DNA of 64,000 nucleotides, taken from positions 1,741,501 to 1,805,500 of the forward strand of contig JADJXG010000001.1 of NCBI GenBank assembly GCA_016715965.1. The letters run 5' to 3'. How positions within the stretch are numbered: the stretch's first letter is position 1; every line of letters starts with the position of its first letter. Under the pieces are notes generated by a model. It did not search any database. It was not told the DNA's origin and saw nothing but the letters and a program-made list of their open reading frames with translations. Source of the stretch: Saprospiraceae bacterium (GTDB lineage Bacteria; Bacteroidota; Bacteroidia; Chitinophagales; Saprospiraceae). Shown here one piece after another: positions 54,904-63,731 of the stretch. The translations under genes were made by a program, and so were the position numbers.

Positions 54904-55077
54904 AAAAATTGATTAATTTACTATATCTGGTTTTTAAATAATTGCTAGAATTATAATGGAGAATCATGCTCGAATAAACACAATTACATGAATTAGTTAC
55001 TGTTGATAGAAATAACGCCACGGCGTTATAAATCTGTGATTTCGATCTTATATTCACACTTGGGATGATTTTTCAGC

Positions 55078-55353
55078 TTATTCAATATAGCTTCCTTTGA
55101 AATAACCGTTGAAAAATCGTATCCGATATGGTTCATTTGGATTGCGCTTAGGCCTTTTGTTGGCGTAGATATAACTGATTGCAAAATACCCTTCCACGAT
55201 TTTATTGATCGTATCTAATGTTGTGATCTCGATCCGGTTATTCAGTGTGGTTGTATCCGTGTAATATTCATCAATGATGACATCATCGTCATTTGTTGAA
55301 TATTCACTGCCTATACCCAATGTTTGGTTACTATGAGGGTAGGTTATATTATA
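55078..55353 (-). pseudogene. C-terminal half of a small lipoprotein gene split by IS481-like copy 1
   Basis: Carries the family C-terminus: I-N-K-I-V-E-G-Y-F-A-I-S-Y-I, RPKR and RFFNGYFKGSYIE. The N-terminal half is at 56665-56995. Removing the 1311-bp IS and one 7-bp target duplication restores one continuous frame of 199 residues (…G-C-Y-N-I-T-Y-P-H…), matching the 196-residue paralog at 57039. The frame is intact across the junction, so inactivation is due only to the IS. Confidence 0.9.
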
Positions 55354-56664
55354 TGTAATAACCTAGACTTGATCTGACAGTTGGCGATAAAAAAGAATAA
55401 TCCAACGCTTCAACAAAAGTAACAATTGTTCCGTAAAAGTCAAGAGCGAGGCAAGTTCCTTCGGAACTCTTGACATTTACTCCACAATTTAGTTTGTTGA
55501 CGTTTACGCGTTGAATTACTCTATTCATGATCTTCTTTATTCAAAATGAGTTTCTAACATTTTATCAATTGCAATATTTTTTGACTCGATGTGAGTTTGC
55601 ATAGGAGTTTTGCCAAAGCAATATTTTCCGGAATGAGGTCTGTCCGAATTATAGTAATGTAGCCAATCCTCCAAGTCAGCCTGTAGCTCTTCAATAGATT
55701 TGTATAACTTTTTACGGAAGGTAATGGCATAAAATTCATTTTGAATGGTGCGGTGGAATCTTTCACAGATACCATTAGTCTGTGGGTGTCGTGCTTTGAT
55801 CTTAGTATGTTCAATATCCTCCAAACTCAGATAAAGTTCGTACTCATGATATTCTCTTTTTCCACAGTATTCCGTGCCACGATCGGTCAGTATCCTGAGT
55901 AGCCTGATTTGCTCATGTTCATAAAATGGCAGGACTTTATCGTTTAGCAAATCGGCTGCTACAAGAGCATTTTTACGATCATAGATTTTTGCCAGAACTA
56001 CCTTAGAGTAAGTGTCAATGTAGGTTTGTTGATAGATACGACCAACGCCTTTGATATTGCCAATATAATAAGTATCCTGAGCTCCCAGATAGCCCGGATG
56101 ATATGTTTCAATTTCACCTTGAGATTCCAATTTTTCTTTCTTACGCTCCAAGGCTACAACTTGGGCTTCTGTAAGAATTATTCCATCCTGGGCCACTTTG
56201 GCTTCGAGGGCCTTTAATCTCTTTTGGAAGGTCTCCAGATCGTGCCTCAACCAAACACAACGAACTCCACAAGGGGATACAAATATTCCTCTCTTAACAA
56301 GCTCATTTGCAACCCTTACTTGTCCAAAAGCTGGATTGTCAATAGCCATATCAACAACTGCTTTCTCTACTTCGGGAGCCACTCGATTCTTGACCAGTGG
56401 TTTGCTCCTGCTGACTTCGATTAAGGCCATTTCGCCTCCTGTGTCATACATCTCTTTAATCCTGTAAAAACTATCCCTGGAATACCCCATTATTTTACAA
56501 GCTTGAGATACATTTCCCAATTTTTCTGCTAAATGGACTAATCCCAATTTAGTTTTGATTAATTTTGTTTCTAATTTCATTTTCTGACAGTTTAGTGGTT
56601 AATTAATTATTTTTGACAACTTAAAATTAATCACTAACTGTCAGATTAAGTCTAAACTATTACA
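55354..56664 (-). mobile_element. IS481-like insertion sequence, copy 1 (1311 bp)
   Basis: Ends are imperfect inverted repeats starting TGTAATA then TAGACTT-ATCTGACAG, with TG...CA termini. The target duplication TATTATA is present on both sides (55347-55353 and 56665-56671). One transposase gene, 55537-56580. A second copy lies at 61739-63049; I noticed one silent difference between the transposase genes. Both copies carry a non-coding tail hairpin. Confidence 0.95.
55537..56580 (-). CDS. IS481-like transposase, copy 1
   Basis: A 347-residue integrase-core protein. The N-terminal helix-turn-helix region (LGNVSQACKIMGYSRDSFYRIK) recognises IS ends. The DDE core has TYIDTYSKVV (first Asp), LTDRGTEYCG (second Asp) and NGICERFHRTIQNEFYA (catalytic Glu in the last block). 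The tail YYNSDRPHSGKYCFGKTPMQ is typical of the IS481 family. Intact, so it may still be active. Identical in protein sequence to the copy at 61823-62866. Confidence 0.95.
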   Translation of the reverse strand: MKLETKLIKTKLGLVHLAEKLGNVSQACKIMGYSRDSFYRIKEMYDTGGEMALIEVSRSKPLVKNRVAPEVEKAVVDMAIDNPAFGQVRVANELVKRGIFVSPCGVRCVWLRHDLETFQKRLKALEAKVAQDGIILTEAQVVALERKKEKLESQGEIETYHPGYLGAQDTYYIGNIKGVGRIYQQTYIDTYSKVVLAKIYDRKNALVAADLLNDKVLPFYEHEQIRLLRILTDRGTEYCGKREYHEYELYLSLEDIEHTKIKARHPQTNGICERFHRTIQNEFYAITFRKKLYKSIEELQADLEDWLHYYNSDRPHSGKYCFGKTPMQTHIESKNIAIDKMLETHFE

Positions 56665-56995
56665 TATTATAGCAGCCAATCTCAAAAGGTATGTTAGAAG
56701 TAATTATAATTTCATAAATTAAACTATCTTCACTTCGGCCGGTAAAACCAATTACTAAAGATTCACCTTTATCATACCTGATGCCACCTGTTTTGAAATA
56801 CGAAGTATCGTTTATTTTAATGGCATAAGCATTGTGTTCATATTTCCAGTCTTTGCTAGTAAAAACTTTAGTAGTCGAATCGATAATCTGTTCTGGTTCA
56901 ATACAGGGTTCCTTCTGGATTGGTATTTCTTTGTGACAGGAGAAACAAACCAAAACAACTATTAGTAGAATTGATTTTTGGATTTGGCAGTTCAT
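56665..56995 (-). pseudogene. N-terminal half of the split small lipoprotein gene
   Basis: Starts with a signal and lipobox-like VCFSC (Cys about residue 20), followed by H-K-E-I-P-I-Q-K-E-P-C-I-E, as in the paralog at 57039-57629. It runs to the IS end, where it stops after three extra codons. The C-terminal half is at 55078-55353. The two parts are one gene, last of the operon with the metalloprotease and the paralog 57039-57629. Confidence 0.9.
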
Positions 56996-57038
56996 ATTTC
57001 AGGAGATTAGCTTCTGCATCAATATTTGATTCCATTGA

Positions 57039-57629
57039 TTATTCATAATAAACTCCCTTGAAATAACCATTAAAGTACCTTATTCTGTCTGGTTCAAATG
57101 GATTGCGTTTAGGTCTATTATTAGAATAAACAAAACTTATAGCAAAATTGCCTTCTATGATCTTGTTGATAGTGTCAATTTGAAACAATTCTAACATATT
57201 TACTGCTGTCGTATCTAAAACATATTCATCGATAACTATATCAGCGTGGTGTGAACAATATTCGGCGTGTACCTTGCTTCTATCATTAATATTTGTTGAA
57301 ACTACTTCATAACAATCAGGTTTAAACAAAAAATTCGATATGGATATATCCTCGGCCAGATTATTATCTGAATCAATGCATAAGAGTTTTATTCCCAGAA
57401 GTTTTCTATCCAAGTATAAAAATCCAACCACTTTAAACCATGTTTTAGAATTTATTTTAATTGCATTTCCATAACCATCCGGCCAATCTTTTTTTTCATA
57501 TACCAATACTTTAGTAATAGAATCAGTGATAGCTTCTGACTCGATACAAGGTTCCTTCTGAACTGGTATTTCTTTGTGACAAGATAAGAGGGTAAAGAAT
57601 AATGATATGAATGACAACCTAATTTTCAT
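57039..57629 (-). CDS. Small lipoprotein paralog family, copy C (protease operon)
   Basis: A 196-residue lipoprotein; signal ends TLLSC (Cys about residue 17), then H-K-E-I-P-V-Q-K-E-P-C. It ends with I-I-E-G-N-F-A-I-S-F-V-Y, N-N-R-P-K-R-N-P and RYFNGYFKGVYYE, the family signature shared with 7423-8043 and 8303-8929. Its start overlaps the end of the metalloprotease gene by 11 bases, so both are likely translated from the same transcript. The order protease, lipoprotein, lipoprotein suggests the lipoproteins act with, or regulate, the protease (for example as inhibitor or tether), but no family function is known. Confidence 0.75.
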   Translation of the reverse strand: MKIRLSFISLFFTLLSCHKEIPVQKEPCIESEAITDSITKVLVYEKKDWPDGYGNAIKINSKTWFKVVGFLYLDRKLLGIKLLCIDSDNNLAEDISISNFLFKPDCYEVVSTNINDRSKVHAEYCSHHADIVIDEYVLDTTAVNMLELFQIDTINKIIEGNFAISFVYSNNRPKRNPFEPDRIRYFNGYFKGVYYE

Positions 57630-59405
57630 AACAATAAATTTTAAAATATTTGATTAATCCAGATTTATTGACAAGTTTAACAATATAAATACCAGTCGTT
57701 AGATATTGTATATTTCTTTCTCTTGATACAAGTCGTCCGTCCGCTGAATAAATCGCAAATTCTATTATTTCTTCATCCGGATAATCTAATGGGTACATTA
57801 TCCCATTGATCGAAACAAAGCTGTAAGCTTTTAGCGTTGTTCTATATTCTGCATGTGGCAGTTGTGAAAGGCAGTTTTTGCAATTTGCTTTTCTAGTCAA
57901 TTGAATTATCTCATGATCACTACTCTCTACAGTTACTCTTATAAAAACAAATCCCGGATCAAGTATATTACAAACATTGATACTTATACCCGGAGATGAA
58001 GATAGGTAAATAGCATCACTAAAATCTCCTTTCTTGCTGTATTCCCAAATATAGGTGTATGGGGCCTGTCCCGGGAATCCCTGTTCAGGTTGCTTGAGAA
58101 TCGTTTGAATATAATACAATCCGCAGGTTCCAGACGAACTGCGCATTGTCAGCTGCATTCTGTTCTCCAGCTGGTGATTGGCTACTATACAGCCGGTAGT
58201 CCTTATTTTACCTGCGTTGTTGTTATTGCTGTTGCCAGTAGCGTATGTCTGGTCATACTTAGCATCAGGATCTGAGTAATGTAATATGTAAGGCCTGTTG
58301 CCAGAGCTAACTAAGGTATATTTATCATTGCTCGTCTTCCACGCGAAAGAGCAGTCTTGTGGATCGGGAGGATGACCTGCAGTCTTTCTTTGGTGATGCG
58401 CCTCAAACAAATGACCTATCTCATGTGCCAAGACAAAATCAGGATTATCAATATATGGGACATCAATAATCCCATGAGCTCTGGTAGGATCTACAACCTC
58501 ATCTTTTACACTACCAAGATAATTAACTAAAATATAATTATTATCAGTAATAAGAAACATTAGATCAGCTCTATAAGAGGCTCGAAGTAAGTTTGCACCA
58601 ATATCACTTCTAAAATTAATTACATCATTATTAATATTTTTTGGACTGCATAATTTGTAAAATTATAATAGTCCAGCTCAATTTCAATCCTATGAGGGAT
58701 ATATGAATTCCGAAAGGCTAGGTTAATATTTTCAGCCCATTTTTTGGAGAGGGTCTTGATTTCATCTCTGTTTGGGAGCTTTGATTCTGCTTGTGGAGTG
58801 ATCAGCAACAAAACCCTGACGATGGTGGCACAGCTGGTTGAGCTGCATCCGTATATAGTCTCAACATCCTCATTATATACTTCCTGCTCGATGTCACAAG
58901 CGGGCCTGTTTTCAGGGCTATCACTGAGCTTAATACAAATACAACTATCCCCACGAAGAGGTATATATTCTATAAAGTAGCCTGGATAATAAACAGTTGC
59001 AGATCTGGAATGATTATTAGAGACCAATGTGATCCAACCCTCAGAGCCAACAAATCTACCGGAATAAGTGTAATTTGAATCATTCTCATACTGATAGTCT
59101 GTTGGTTCTACTAATTGGTTGCTGATGCTTCCCTGGATATTCAGAACAAAATGAGCGGAATCATCCAGGAAGTCAGGGAGGGGGTTCAGTATTGAAAAAC
59201 AGTAATCGACGGTACTACTGTCATTGATTTTGTAGTTGATGAAGTTAGTAGTTGTCGAATCAAAGTCATCAGAATCATAACTAAATGATTCAATTAGGCT
59301 GCTTCCTTGTGCCTGCAATTCATTGGAGGAATTTAAGAAAAAACTTGTGAGAATGATGGTTATGATGAAACGGTAAGAAAACAAGTTGACTAGAATTTTA
59401 CTCAT
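57619..59405 (-). pseudogene. Secreted metzincin metalloprotease with a single-base frameshift
   Basis: Two frames, 58620-59405 (N-terminal, signal peptide, prodomain-like beta region) and 57619-58560 (catalytic plus C-terminal part), join into one protein of about 590 residues if one A is added to the C-A6-T run at 58637-58642 (minus strand CAAAAAATATT). Between the stops the other frame reads a continuous DVINFRSDIGANLLRASYRAD, as expected for this family. The catalytic site is HEIGHLFEAHH (zinc-binding HExxHxxxxxH). A type A T9SS sorting domain (IYSADGRLVSRERN, GIYIVKLVNKSG) is at the end. Family: reprolysin/peptidyl-Asp metalloendopeptidase-like. It overlaps the lipoprotein gene 57039-57629 by 11 bases. 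Confidence 0.8.
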
Positions 59406-60087
59406 AAATTTTGAGGATTTCTACCAAAGATAAGTAAGATTTGCAATTCTATAAGCCCATATTATGTAACAGGATTTTAAAATTTACTTAAATGATTGAT
59501 AATCAATATATTTATAATACATAGTATTAAGAATTAATTGACCATCAAGGTATTAAGATATTCAAGCTAAACCATTTAGGTTCAATACAATGCACTTAAT
59601 TCGTAAAGTGGAATAAAATTATTATGAAAAAGTAAACCGTACAAGGAAGTACATTGCTTAGAGTAATTGCACATAACATAGATTTCGAAAAAGTAAATCT
59701 ATGAATCTTGAAGAATTTCAATCATTATATGATTAAAAGCAGCAAAACAATTTGAGCACTAGGGATTTTATGTTGTCTAATGGAATATATGTCCAAAGAA
59801 ATTATTATTAGGACCAAAATTTAGTCAAATTCAAGTTAATGACAGCTCAAATTCATTTGTCAGATTGTACAGAGTGTGGGTGTCAGCCTTGTAGCAGTAG
59901 AGTGTTCCACCAGAGTTAATACCAATTTCAATGAGTTGTCTTCTTTAAGGGAAATGTTAGAATTGGTTAATATTAGGAAATGATTCCATTCAAAAATAAA
60001 CACTGGTATTTTCTATGCACAGGAATTAAATTAGATGGCCGGTATGTCCTGATTTTGAAGTTTCCAACCAAACTACTGGAGTAAAAT
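59406..60087. other. Gene-free stretch before the group II intron
   Basis: About 680 AT-rich bases with no plausible gene, only very short frames. It probably contains the promoter of the metalloprotease operon and the old junction with the terminator at 60088. Confidence 0.4.
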
Positions 60088-60121
60088 AAAAGCCCGTCCA
60101 ATGAATTTGGATGGGCTTTTT
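60088..60121. terminator. Terminator hairpin at the group II intron 5' junction
   Basis: AAAGCCCGTCCA and TGGATGGGCTTT form a 12-bp stem (one G-U pair) with an 8-base loop, followed by TTTT. The intron begins 4 bases after the T run at 60125. The stem also has a T-rich run on the minus strand, so it likely ended the minus-strand gene at 63417 before the intron inserted. Confidence 0.8.
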
Positions 60122-60600
60122 AATGTGCGCTATGCATACCATTAATCTATAGGGTGAAAGTCCCGAACGAGCCAACCAACGGGAATCGTTAATCCAAAGC
60201 AAGGGTGTTTATCGCGAGGTAAAATCTGAAGGAAGTAGCGGATAAAATTGTGAACCAACGAACAGAAACGGAATAAAAGGCTTACGCTGTGGGTGAGTGG
60301 GCATTAGACTGCGAAGCCCAAAAGTTGGACGTAAACAGCGGTAGTAAATTCTGTGGATTACAATGAAAGATTAATGAGTTTACCATAGGAGATCTGTAAA
60401 CACAAGCGGAGGCAACGACGAGCGAAATGGAATAGCAAAGTGAGTGTCAGCAGAAGTCAGCAGAGGTCATAGTACCTAAGAAATTTCTGTAATGGAAAAG
60501 GAGGGAAGGACCGAATCCTAAGAGTTGATGAAGTTTTTTTTTAGAGTAGTAAAAGTCAAAATTGGAAAGATTACAGGACAGTAAAATATCGAATATCCAG

Positions 60601-61738
60601 ATGAAATCTGCGAGACAGAAAGAATGTGATAAAAGCGATAGCCTTTTCGTTGCGAACATACCCGTATGGTATGAAAGCAGCGGAAAGGTAAGTCCTGAAT
60701 GGCTATCTGCATGCAAAGAACAACGACATCAGACGAAAGATTTAATGGAGAAGATAGCATCCCCATTAAATTTATCAGAAGCGAGTAAGCGAGTAATACG
60801 CAACGGAGGCAAAGGTGGAGTAGATGAAATGGAAGTAGGTGAAATCAGGAAATGGCTGCAAGAGAATATGCAGACATTACGGGAAGAACTACTAAATAAC
60901 AAATACAAAGCAGAAGCATTGCGAGGCGTACAAATACGCAAACCCAAAGGAGGCTATCGTCAATTGGGGATTCCGACAGTACGAGACCGAATAGTACAAC
61001 AAGCCATAGCGCAACAATTGCAAAAGTATTACGATCCTAGTTTCAGCGAGAATAGCTACGGATTTCGCCCAAAGCGAAATGCACATCAAGCATTGAGTAA
61101 AGCAGCAAAGTATGTAACAGAAGGAAAGCGTCATGTTGTGGATATTGATTTAGAGAAGTTTTTCGATGAAGTAAATCATCATCGATTAATGTGGTTACTT
61201 AGAACACGAATAAGCGACAAGCGAGTGATGTGGATAATTAACCAATTTCTAAAGACAGGAATACTTCAAGGCGGACTTATGCAACAACGGATAAAAGGAA
61301 CACCACAAGGGAGTCCATTAAGTCCGTTGTTATCAAATATAGTGCTCGACGAATTAGACCAAGAATTAAATCGGCGAGGAATAAGCTATGTGAGATATGC
61401 TGACGACCTGCAAATATTTGTAAGCAGCACTGCAAGTGCGGAACGAGTGATGAAAAGCATTACAAAGTTCATAGAAGGCAGGATGAAACTAAAAGTAAAC
61501 CGGAACAAGAGTGCAATTAGAAAATACTATGAAACAAACTTTTTGGGCCATAGTATACTTAATAAAGGCAGAGTTGGATTAAGTAAAGAAAGCGAGGTGA
61601 AGTTAAAGTCGAAACTGAAGAAGATCACGCAACGCAATCGTGGAGATTCATTAGAACAAGTACTCCACGAACTCAAGGTAGTATTACAAGGGTGGCTTAA
61701 CTACTTCAAATACGCAAGTATGCAAAACAAGCTTAAAG
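60601..61738 (+). pseudogene. Group II intron reverse transcriptase/maturase, 5' part (interrupted)
   Basis: The ATG at 60601 begins a 465-residue frame if the IS is removed (the rest is at 63057-63316). The RT core is clear: the G-F-R-P fingers region SYGFRPKRNAHQAL, DIDLEKFFD, GTPQGSPLSPLLSN and YVRYADDL (catalytic Asp pair). The 5' part ends in the sequence for N-K-L-K; the IS duplicates CTTAAAG and the frame is exact across the junction. The X/maturase domain follows. A TTG at 60562 is an alternative start. Confidence 0.9.
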
Positions 61739-61822
61739 TGTAATAGTTTAGACTTAATCTGACAGTTAGTGATTAATTTTAAGTTGTCAAAAATAATTAA
61801 TTAACCACTAAACTGTCAGAAA

Positions 61823-62866
61823 ATGAAATTAGAAACAAAATTAATCAAAACTAAATTGGGATTAGTCCATTTAGCAGAAAAATTGGGAAATGTATCTCAA
61901 GCTTGTAAAATAATGGGGTATTCCAGGGATAGTTTTTACAGGATTAAAGAGATGTATGACACAGGAGGCGAAATGGCCTTAATCGAAGTCAGCAGGAGCA
62001 AACCACTGGTCAAGAATCGAGTGGCTCCCGAAGTAGAGAAAGCAGTTGTTGATATGGCTATTGACAATCCAGCTTTTGGACAAGTAAGGGTTGCAAATGA
62101 GCTTGTTAAGAGAGGAATATTTGTATCCCCTTGTGGAGTTCGTTGTGTTTGGTTGAGGCACGATCTGGAGACCTTCCAAAAGAGATTAAAGGCCCTGGAA
62201 GCCAAAGTGGCCCAGGATGGAATAATTCTTACAGAAGCCCAAGTTGTAGCCTTGGAGCGTAAGAAAGAAAAATTGGAATCTCAAGGTGAAATTGAAACAT
62301 ATCATCCGGGCTATCTGGGAGCTCAGGATACTTATTATATTGGCAATATCAAAGGCGTTGGTCGTATCTATCAACAAACCTACATTGACACTTACTCTAA
62401 GGTAGTTCTGGCAAAAATCTATGATCGTAAAAATGCTCTTGTAGCAGCCGATTTGCTAAACGATAAAGTCCTGCCATTTTATGAACATGAGCAAATCAGG
62501 CTACTCAGGATACTGACCGATCGTGGCACGGAATACTGTGGAAAAAGAGAATATCATGAGTACGAACTTTATCTGAGTTTGGAGGATATTGAACATACTA
62601 AGATCAAAGCACGACACCCACAGACTAATGGTATCTGTGAAAGATTCCACCGCACCATTCAAAATGAATTTTATGCCATTACCTTCCGTAAAAAGTTATA
62701 CAAATCTATTGAAGAGCTACAGGCTGACTTGGAGGATTGGCTACATTACTATAATTCGGACAGACCTCATTCCGGAAAATATTGCTTTGGCAAAACTCCT
62801 ATGCAAACTCACATCGAGTCAAAAAATATTGCAATTGATAAAATGTTAGAAACTCATTTTGAATAA
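61823..62866 (+). CDS. IS481-like transposase, copy 2
   Basis: A 347-residue protein identical to copy 1 (55537-56580). The only base difference I noticed is a silent one (CTC versus CTG, Leu, in the A-L-E-A segment). It has the same DDE core. It sits inside the group II intron reverse transcriptase in the same direction. Confidence 0.95.
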   Translation: MKLETKLIKTKLGLVHLAEKLGNVSQACKIMGYSRDSFYRIKEMYDTGGEMALIEVSRSKPLVKNRVAPEVEKAVVDMAIDNPAFGQVRVANELVKRGIFVSPCGVRCVWLRHDLETFQKRLKALEAKVAQDGIILTEAQVVALERKKEKLESQGEIETYHPGYLGAQDTYYIGNIKGVGRIYQQTYIDTYSKVVLAKIYDRKNALVAADLLNDKVLPFYEHEQIRLLRILTDRGTEYCGKREYHEYELYLSLEDIEHTKIKARHPQTNGICERFHRTIQNEFYAITFRKKLYKSIEELQADLEDWLHYYNSDRPHSGKYCFGKTPMQTHIESKNIAIDKMLETHFE

Positions 62867-62889
62867 AGAAGATCATGAATAGAGTAATT

Positions 62890-63000
62890 CAACGCGTAAA
62901 CGTCAACAAACTAAATTGTGGAGTAAATGTCAAGAGTTCCGAAGGAACTTGCCTCGCTCTTGACTTTTACGGAACAATTGTTACTTTTGTTGAAGCGTTG
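62890..63000. repeat. Long imperfect hairpin in the IS481-like tail
   Basis: From CAACGC to GCGTTG, nested arms pair in steps: AACAAA with TTTGTT, AATTGT with ACAATT, GTAAA with TTTAC, and the core GTCAAGAG with CTCTTGAC (62929-62964) enclosing GTTCC/GGAAC-type sequence. The same core appears in the IS3-family tail at 45395-45469. The copy in the other IS481-like element is at 55439-55474 (core). Confidence 0.8.
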
Positions 63001-63056
63001 GATTATTCTTTTTTATCGCCAACTGTCAGATCAAGTCTAGGTTATTACACTTAAAG

Positions 63057-63316
63057 TAATAGACGGATGGTTGCGGAGACGCCTGAAATGTTTTCGATTG
63101 AAACAATGCAAACGCAGTATTGGTATCGTGCGCTGGTTAAGGAGCTTAGGTGTTGAAGAAACCTTATGCTGGCGTACTGCCCTAAGTGGCAAAAGCTGGT
63201 GGCGGTTGAGCAATAGTCCAGCCCTCAGTATTGGAATGAACAACAAATGGTTTACCGAACTGGGCTACTATAGCCTAGCCGCTAACCATGAAAAGCTTCA
63301 TCGGGAGTTACTCTAA
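63057..63316 (+). pseudogene. Group II intron reverse transcriptase/maturase, 3' part
   Basis: Continues the RT frame after the IS with V-I-D-G-W-L-R-R-R-L-K, then RLKQCKRSIGIVRWL and ALSGKSWWRLSNSPA, the end of the group II maturase-specific domain, and stops at 63316. No HNH endonuclease follows. The region is in frame with 60601-61738 once the IS and one 7-bp duplicate are removed. Confidence 0.9.
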
Positions 63317-63320
63317 GGAA

Positions 63321-63397
63321 ACCGCCGTACACGTAAGTACATACGGTGGTGTGAGAGGACGGCAAAGCTATATTTTGATGATATCTTTGCCTCCTAC
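63321..63397 (+). ncRNA. Group II intron domain V and VI
   Basis: Domain V: ACCGCCGTA pairs perfectly with TACGGTGGT (63321-63350), with the catalytic CGC triad in the lower stem. Domain VI: GGCAAAG and CTTTGCC arms with a loop rich in A/T, ending CCTCCTAC at about 63397. These are the 3' ribozyme parts needed for splicing. Confidence 0.7.
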
Positions 63398-63416
63398 TTT
63401 AATTGACTTTTATTGT

Positions 63417-63683
63417 TTAAGCCTTCTTAAACAATCCTCCAATCAGAGAACCGGCACCACCACCGACCGAAGCGGTGATCAAGCTCATGATGTCCATTCC
63501 GCCGGATGCTTCGCTACCGCTGTTCATAAACTGGGCAAGAATCATCGGCAGAGCGTTACCACCAACAGCACCGGCGATGAGATTGCCGACCATGCCTAGT
63601 CCGTTTTTCTTGAGCATGTTGCCAAGCCAGCCTCCACCAGCCCCCAGAAGTGTGTTGAGTAAATAAGGAAGAATAGTCTCCAT
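63417..63683 (-). CDS. Small Gly/Ala-rich membrane-associated protein
   Basis: An 88-residue protein with several Gly/Ala-rich hydrophobic segments (NTLLGAGGGWLGNML, MVGNLIAGAVGGNALPMIL, ITASVGGGAGSLIGGLF). It resembles small hydrophobic hypothetical proteins of Bacteroidota, but I know no function. ATG 63683 is preceded by a -7 box on the minus strand (63724-63731). Its original terminator probably is the hairpin at 60088, now separated from it by the group II intron. Confidence 0.6.
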   Translation of the reverse strand: METILPYLLNTLLGAGGGWLGNMLKKNGLGMVGNLIAGAVGGNALPMILAQFMNSGSEASGGMDIMSLITASVGGGAGSLIGGLFKKA

Positions 63684-63723
63684 TTTCCATTTGTTTGAAT
63701 GTGAAAAAATCGTTTTGTCGTTT

Positions 63724-63731
63724 CAAAGATA
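63724..63731 (-). promoter_or_regulatory. Bacteroidota -7 box for the 63417-63683 gene
   Basis: TATCTTTG on the minus strand, a perfect TAnnTTTG, 40 bases before the ATG at 63683. No clear -33 element found. Confidence 0.5.

Larger units (their letters stand above)
61739..63049 (+). mobile_element. IS481-like insertion sequence, copy 2 (1311 bp)
   Basis: Same 1311-bp element as copy 1, in opposite orientation. It starts TGTAATAG and ends ...TATTACA. The target duplication CTTAAAG lies on both sides (61732-61738 and 63050-63056). Inserted in the reverse-transcriptase gene of the group II intron, which makes it the youngest layer here. Confidence 0.95.
60125..63397 (+). mobile_element. Group II intron (class C-like) carrying an IS481-like insertion
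   Basis: Starts GTGCG at 60125, directly after a terminator hairpin, and ends near 63397 (…CCTCCTAC). Between are the ribozyme domains and the reverse-transcriptase gene (60601-63316 with an interruption). A domain V hairpin with a CGC-type triad (63321-63350) and a short domain VI (63352-63397) precede the end. The intron-encoded protein has no endonuclease domain. Insertion after terminators, the CGC triad and the lack of an endonuclease agree with group IIC. The 3' boundary is estimated, not proven. The IS interrupts the maturase, so mobility and assisted splicing are probably lost. Confidence 0.75.

Noticed and set aside
55354..63049. Composite transposon with the protease operon as cargo
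   Set aside because: Each IS copy has its own perfect 7-bp duplication of a different sequence, which indicates two independent insertions, not a joint one.
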